From Deltaproteobacteria bacterium (GTDB lineage: Bacteria > Myxococcota > Kuafuiibacteriia > Kuafuiibacteriales > Kuafuiibacteriaceae), in the NCBI GenBank assembly GCA_016713425.1, contig JADJPE010000005.1, positions 4,030,001 through 4,094,000 of the forward strand: a stretch of DNA of 64,000 nucleotides, in the 5' to 3' direction. The notes below the pieces were generated by a model. It made no database searches. It was not told where the DNA came from and saw nothing but the letters and a program-made list of their open reading frames with translations. Below are positions 59,873 to 64,000 of this stretch, piece by piece. The position numbers were made by a program, and so were the translations under genes. Positions within the stretch are counted from its first letter, which is position 1. Every line of letters begins with the position of its first letter.

Positions 59873-62800
59873 CGATGACGAGCGGGGGCACAGGCACGGG
59901 CACGGGAACAGGCGCGGGCACGGGCATGGGAATAGGCGCGGGCACGGACACAGGCGTCCGTTCGGAGACCGCGGTCAATGGCTGCTCCTCATATGGTGCT
60001 TGGGAAGCCGTGATTGGCTGGTTTCTCGAGAACCGGCTCGTCGTTTTCATGTTGATGGTTTTGCTCGTGGGTGGCGGGCTCTATGTCACGCCGTTCGACA
60101 TGGAGACCGGTTCGCTTCCGCGTGACCCGGTGCCGGTCGATGCGATTCCTGACATTGGTGAGAATCAGCAAATTGTGTTTACGGAGTGGGCCGGGCGGTC
60201 GCCCCGCGACGTCGAGGACCAGATCACGTACCCGTTGACCACGGCGCTCTTGGGTATCCCGGGCGTGCGCACGGTTCGAAGCGCATCGGCTTTCGGTTTC
60301 TCAACGGTCTACGTGATCTTCCAAGACGACGTGGAGTTCTACTGGTCGCGCTCGCGTGTTCTCGAGAAGCTCGCAGCGCTTCCGCCGGGCACGGTGCCGG
60401 ACGGCGTGACGCCCACCCTTGGTCCGGATGCGACCGCGTTGGGGCAGATTTTTTGGTATACGCTCGAAGGCCGAGATTCCGAAGGGCGCACCGTTGGGGG
60501 TTGGGATCTCGATGAGCTGCGCAGCATCCAAGATTGGTCGATCCGCTATGCGCTTCAGTCGGTCGAGGGCGTGAGCGAGGTCGCGTCCGTCGGCGGATAC
60601 GTGCGTGAGTACCAAGTGGACGTCGACCCGGAGGCGCTGCGTGCCCACGGCGTCAGCCTCGGCCAGGTCGCGGCCGCAGTGCGAGGTAGTAACCTCGATG
60701 TTGGCGCGCGGACGCTCGAGGTCAACGGGGTCGAGTACGTGGTCCGTGGACGAGGCTTCGTGAAGAGTCTCGAAGATCTCGAGTCGACGGTCGTCGTCGC
60801 ACGCGAGAGCACGCCGATACGACTTCGCGATGTGGGTCACGTTTCGCTCGGACCGGCGCTGCGCCGAGGGGCGCTCGATGATGAAGGGGCGCCTGCGGTG
60901 GGCGGCGTCGTCGTCGCGCGAATCATGGAGAATCCACTCTTGGTCATCTCGGGCGTGAAGGCGAAGATCGCCCAGATCCAGGCGGGCCTGCCCACGCGGA
61001 CGCTTGACGATGGAACGACGAGTCAAGTGACGATCGTGCCATTCTATGACCGTACGATGCTCATCCAGGAGACGTTGGGGACGCTCTCGACGGCTCTCTA
61101 TCAAGAGATCCTGATCACCATCATCGTCGTACTCATCATGCTTCGGAATTGGCGGAGCTCGATCTTGATCTCGATGATGCTCCCGCTCGGTGTCCTGGCC
61201 GCATTCGTCGTCATGAAGGTCTCTGGCGTCGATGCGAACATCATGGCGCTCGGCGGCATTGCGATCGCCATCGGAACGATGGTCGACATTGGGATAGTCT
61301 TCGTCGAAAACATGGACCAACACTTGAACGAGGCCGAACCGGGGGTGCGTCGCCTCGACCTCGTTCGACGCGCTGCCGCTGAGGTCGCGCCGGCCGTGTT
61401 GACCTCGGTCGCGACAACAGTCGTGAGCTTCCTTCCCGTCTTTGGCTTGTCGTCGACGGAGCTCCGCCTTTTCGCTCCGCTTGCCTTCACGAAGACGTTT
61501 GCCATGACGTCGTCGCTCGTGTTGGCGGTGTTCATTCTCCCGGGCGCGGCGCTCTTGGTTCTTCGCCGGCGCTCTCTCGCGCGCGCCGTGTCGTCCCAAC
61601 CGAGTTCGGTCTCGGGCGGAGACGTTCCGCGCCTGGAGAGCGGCCCCCCGCGGTTTGGACGTTCGATCCTCCGTTCAGTGCGGGTTTGGGATTGGACCTT
61701 GGTGATCCTCTTGACCCTTCTCCTCGCTGAGGACTGGCGCCCGCTTGGACGTGGGAAAGATCTTTGGGTGAACGTTCTTTTCGTCGGTGTCCTGATCACG
61801 GTCTTGATGGGGTCCTTTCGCTTGTTCGAGGCGATGTATCCGAGGCTCCTGGGCGCTGTTCTCCGTCGAAAGCGGCTGTTCCTCTTGTTCCCAATGGCGA
61901 TCTTCGTATTTGGCACTACGGCCTGGCTTGGATTCGATCGTCTCTTTGCGTTCCTTCCCTCGTCATGGCGTGCGTCCTCGCCCCTTGTGACGATGGCGGA
62001 TGTTTTCCCAGGCTTCGGCCGGGAGTACATGCCGCCGTTTGATGAGGGCGCATATCTTTACATGCCCAGCACGATGCCGCACGCCTCGATGGGTGAAGTG
62101 CTGAGCATGTTGTCCGAGATGGACGCTTCGATCGCTCAGATCCCGGAGGTGGACAGGGTCGTCGGGAAGCTCGGTCGGGTGGACAGCGCACTTGACCCTG
62201 CGCCGATCTCGATGATCGAAACCGTGATCACGTACAAGCCGGAGTATCGCGCGTTGGATGATGGTACGCGCGTCCGACAGTGGCGGGAGCATATTCGTGC
62301 TCCGCGCGATATCTGGAACGAGATCGTGCGGGCCGCGAAGCGACCCGGCGTAACGAGCGCCCCAACGCTCATGCCGATCAGTGCGCGCATCGTCATGTTG
62401 CAGAGCGGTATGCGGGCGCCGATGGGCATCAAGGTCCACGGACCCGATCTCGACACGATCGAGGCGTTTGGGCTTCAGCTCGAGGGCGTTCTGAAGGACG
62501 TACCTTCCGTTCGCCCGGAGACTGTGTTCGCGGATCGAGTCGTCGGGAAACCGTACCTCGAGATCGACGTCGATAGGGAGGCGATCGGTCGCTATGGGGT
62601 GTCGGTGGTCGATGTTCAAAACGTGCTCCAGGTCGCGCTGGGGGGCATGACACTGACGCGGACGGTCGAGGGTCGGGCGCGCTATCCCGTGCGTGTTCGA
62701 TATATGCGCGAAGAACGAGATAGCCTTGAGGCTATCGCTCGTGTGTTCGTTCCGACGCCTGGCGGACAACAGATTCCCCTCGCTCAGCTTGCCGAGATGC

Positions 62801-63591
62801 GCTACGTGCGCGGTCCGCAGGTCATCAAGTCGGAAGACACGTTTCTGACCAGCTACGTATTGTTCGACCGCCAACCGGACGTTGCGGAAGTCGAAGCCGT
62901 CCAGATGGCGCGGGCGAGGATCGAGTCCAAGATCGCCGACGGGACATTGAAGGTTCCCGCCGGTGTCAGCTTCGCTTTCTCGGGTACCTACGAGAATCAA
63001 GTGCGGAGCGAGAAGCGGCTGGTGGTTCTGATTCCGGTTGCTCTTATCCTCGTCTTCATCTTGCTCTACCTCCAGTTCCACCGCGTTTCGACCACGGCGA
63101 TCATCTACTCCGGCGTTGCGGTGGCGGTTTCGGGCGGCTTCGGACTTCTTTGGCTCTACGGCCAGCCCTGGTTTCTTGATTTCGAGATTCTCGGGACATC
63201 GATGCGCGATCTGTTTCAGGTGGGCACCGTGAACCTGTCGGTGGCTGTTTGGATCGGGTTCATCGCGCTCGTCGGTGTCGCGACGGACGACGGGGTCGTA
63301 ATCTCGACCTATCTCAAGCAGCGTTTCGAACAGGAGCCGCCGTCGACGATCGAAGAGGTTCGCGCGCGTACGCTCGAAGCCGGAGTGCGCCGCGTGCGTC
63401 CGTGTCTGATGACGACCGCGACGACGATCCTCGCGTTGTTGCCGGTGGTCACGTCACAAGGTCGAGGGGCCGACATCATGGTGCCGATGGCCCTGCCGTC
63501 GGTGGGAGGCATGAGCATCGAGCTCTTGACGCTTTTCGTCGTTCCGGTGCTCTACGCGGCGCGCGAAGAATGGAAGCTTCGTCACCGGTAG
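59869..63591 (+). CDS. cusA: Cu(I)/Ag(I)-type RND efflux pump (CusA family)
   Basis: 1240 aa, GTG start overlapping the cusB-like stop (GTGA); the ATG at 59875 is an alternative. A low-complexity GT/GTG leader of ~30 residues precedes the pump. The HME-RND landmarks are the first helix at ~52-72, AGRSPRDVEDQITYPLTTAL (the (D/E)VE-x-I-T-(Y/F)-P motif), GTMVDIGIVFVENMDQHL in TM4, and FLISMM/LPLGVLAAF-type helices. Methionines appear at positions matching the CusA export path: LYMPSTMPHASM, LMPISARIVMLQSGM and ALGGMTLT. About 70 extra residues follow the first helix bundle (around residues 590-660). It should pump Cu(I)/Ag(I) by proton motive force. Confidence 0.92.
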   Translation: MTMTSGGTGTGTGTGAGTGMGIGAGTDTGVRSETAVNGCSSYGAWEAVIGWFLENRLVVFMLMVLLVGGGLYVTPFDMETGSLPRDPVPVDAIPDIGENQQIVFTEWAGRSPRDVEDQITYPLTTALLGIPGVRTVRSASAFGFSTVYVIFQDDVEFYWSRSRVLEKLAALPPGTVPDGVTPTLGPDATALGQIFWYTLEGRDSEGRTVGGWDLDELRSIQDWSIRYALQSVEGVSEVASVGGYVREYQVDVDPEALRAHGVSLGQVAAAVRGSNLDVGARTLEVNGVEYVVRGRGFVKSLEDLESTVVVARESTPIRLRDVGHVSLGPALRRGALDDEGAPAVGGVVVARIMENPLLVISGVKAKIAQIQAGLPTRTLDDGTTSQVTIVPFYDRTMLIQETLGTLSTALYQEILITIIVVLIMLRNWRSSILISMMLPLGVLAAFVVMKVSGVDANIMALGGIAIAIGTMVDIGIVFVENMDQHLNEAEPGVRRLDLVRRAAAEVAPAVLTSVATTVVSFLPVFGLSSTELRLFAPLAFTKTFAMTSSLVLAVFILPGAALLVLRRRSLARAVSSQPSSVSGGDVPRLESGPPRFGRSILRSVRVWDWTLVILLTLLLAEDWRPLGRGKDLWVNVLFVGVLITVLMGSFRLFEAMYPRLLGAVLRRKRLFLLFPMAIFVFGTTAWLGFDRLFAFLPSSWRASSPLVTMADVFPGFGREYMPPFDEGAYLYMPSTMPHASMGEVLSMLSEMDASIAQIPEVDRVVGKLGRVDSALDPAPISMIETVITYKPEYRALDDGTRVRQWREHIRAPRDIWNEIVRAAKRPGVTSAPTLMPISARIVMLQSGMRAPMGIKVHGPDLDTIEAFGLQLEGVLKDVPSVRPETVFADRVVGKPYLEIDVDREAIGRYGVSVVDVQNVLQVALGGMTLTRTVEGRARYPVRVRYMREERDSLEAIARVFVPTPGGQQIPLAQLAEMRYVRGPQVIKSEDTFLTSYVLFDRQPDVAEVEAVQMARARIESKIADGTLKVPAGVSFAFSGTYENQVRSEKRLVVLIPVALILVFILLYLQFHRVSTTAIIYSGVAVAVSGGFGLLWLYGQPWFLDFEILGTSMRDLFQVGTVNLSVAVWIGFIALVGVATDDGVVISTYLKQRFEQEPPSTIEEVRARTLEAGVRRVRPCLMTTATTILALLPVVTSQGRGADIMVPMALPSVGGMSIELLTLFVVPVLYAAREEWKLRHR
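59887..59952 (+). repeat. Degenerate GGCACG-type hexamer array at the start of cusA
   Basis: Eleven hexamers (GGCACA, GGCACG, GGCACG, GGAACA, GGCGCG, GGCACG, GGCATG, GGAATA, GGCGCG, GGCACG, GACACA) encode a Gly-Thr/Gly-Ala/Gly-Met leader right after the start codon. The pump's conserved part begins only after it. Confidence 0.9.
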
Positions 63592-63856
63592 ACAGCGTGC
63601 GTTGTCTTCAGGTGATGCGCGGCTCGGTGGGGCGGGAGGCCCAGGGGGCAACCGGCGACGCCGACCCCGCGCCGTGTTGCATGGGGTCGATCTGCGCCGA
63701 GTCCTGCTGCGCTGAGTCGTGCTGCGCTGAGTCGTGCTTTTTGTGTGGGGTGGTATGGCGCAGTGTGGCCTGGTGACCCCCAACGACGCGGCGAGATCGA
63801 TTTCCGCTCAAGGATTCCGGCCGCCGGTCGAAATGGAGCCTCAAGGGGGTGCCATC
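63592..63856 (+). other. Intergenic region with a 15-mer repeat, upstream of the terminal gene
   Basis: 265 bases without a supportable gene. A 15-base unit GTCSTGCTGCGCTGA occurs twice with a third partial copy (63701-63739). A promoter for the next gene is presumably here but not recognisable. AAGGGGG at 63843-63849 is the likely ribosome-binding site. Confidence 0.5.
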
Positions 63857-64000
63857 ATGGACGTAACCAGCGTTGCCGCGTACGGAACGGTGCTTCAGAA
63901 CGCCGAGATTGCACAAAAGGCAGACGTCGCGGTGGCTAAGCGCGCGCAGGACGTCCAGAAGATCCTCGGCGAGGGCGCCGTGCAGCTCATTGAAGAGAGC
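63857..64000 (+). CDS. YjfB-like putative motility protein, N-terminal part (runs off window)
   Basis: The first 48 codons of an open frame starting at the ATG at 63857. The sequence MDVTSVAAYGTVLQNAEIAQ, then KADVAVAKRAQDVQKIL, resembles the small YjfB/YvyG-like putative motility proteins, which typically start MD(V/I) and have an AQ-x(2)-V-x-V-x-(V/L)-KKA-D-x-Q pattern over ~60 residues. If right, only some 10-20 residues are missing. Their role is unclear but they are tied to flagellated bacteria. The RBS AAGGGGG is well placed. The call rests on a short weak pattern. Confidence 0.5.
   Translation, partial: MDVTSVAAYGTVLQNAEIAQKADVAVAKRAQDVQKILGEGAVQLIEES

Noticed and set aside
1..64000. 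tRNA or rRNA genes
   Set aside because: I saw no cloverleaf with a TTCRA loop or rRNA core sequence; a tRNAscan/Infernal run would be needed to exclude them fully.

Overview
The window looks like chromosome of a Gram-negative, LPS-bearing deltaproteobacterium, most likely Myxococcota or a close relative. The reasons are qualitative: GC-rich DNA with strong G/C third-position use, Cys-rich and vWA lipoproteins with thrombospondin-type calcium repeats, a PilY1-like protein, a secretion-type YscJ lipoprotein paired with a FliG-like protein, a permease-less regulatory PTS with HprK, and a glycine-rich RRM protein. I see no rRNA, tRNA, CRISPR array or phage. No database search was possible, so all family names come from motifs read by eye.

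Layout. 1-7.3 kb: the tail of elp3, a large vWA/PilY1 protein, a small exported protein, an LpxH-like phosphoesterase and a frameshifted outer-membrane barrel. 7.3-11.3 kb is an accessory patch: a decayed VOC gene, a Cys-rich lipoprotein, an IS630-type element whose transposase has a perfect TTTTTTA slip site, and an S23-type four-helix-bundle gene followed by a perfect 32-bp inverted repeat. 11.3-15.3 kb: GNAT, queF, a TrmH-type methyltransferase, a DnaJ-type chaperone and a Crp/Fnr regulator. 15.2-19.3 kb (minus strand): a coupled glycosyltransferase/deacetylase/GtrA operon and a divergent Hsp70. 19.5-32.8 kb is the core block: mlaF-like, sctJ, fliG-like, lpxL, lptA-like, lptB, rpoN, hpf, ptsN (inverted), hprK, rapZ, EIIA(Man), an EIIB-HPr fusion and ptsI. 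It joins envelope lipid and LPS transport, a secretion-basal-body fragment, sigma-54 and a phosphorelay with no sugar permease.

32.9-40 kb: an unknown membrane protein with an internally duplicated domain, metK, two vWA lipoproteins and an RRM protein. 40.5-50.2 kb: pdxH, an FAD oxidoreductase fused to a membrane polyferredoxin, a 1350-aa secreted glycosidase-like protein and a DUF2723/TPR glycosyltransferase-like protein. 50.6-56.2 kb: a multi-HAMP chemoreceptor and a histidine kinase/sigma-54 regulator pair. 56.4-63.6 kb: a three-gene Cu/Ag-type efflux operon (cusC/B/A-like). The window ends inside a YjfB-like motility gene.

The most striking window-wide feature is the number of short tandem repeats with 6-, 9-, 12-, 15- or 21-nt units, placed in frame inside linkers and termini of otherwise conserved genes (HD, ST/GT, SQP, VRA, GAA, SSGP tracts). 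Related 6-, 8-, 15-, 17- and 20-nt repeats occur between genes. Three single-base frame breaks sit in short G/C homopolymers and may be sequencing errors.
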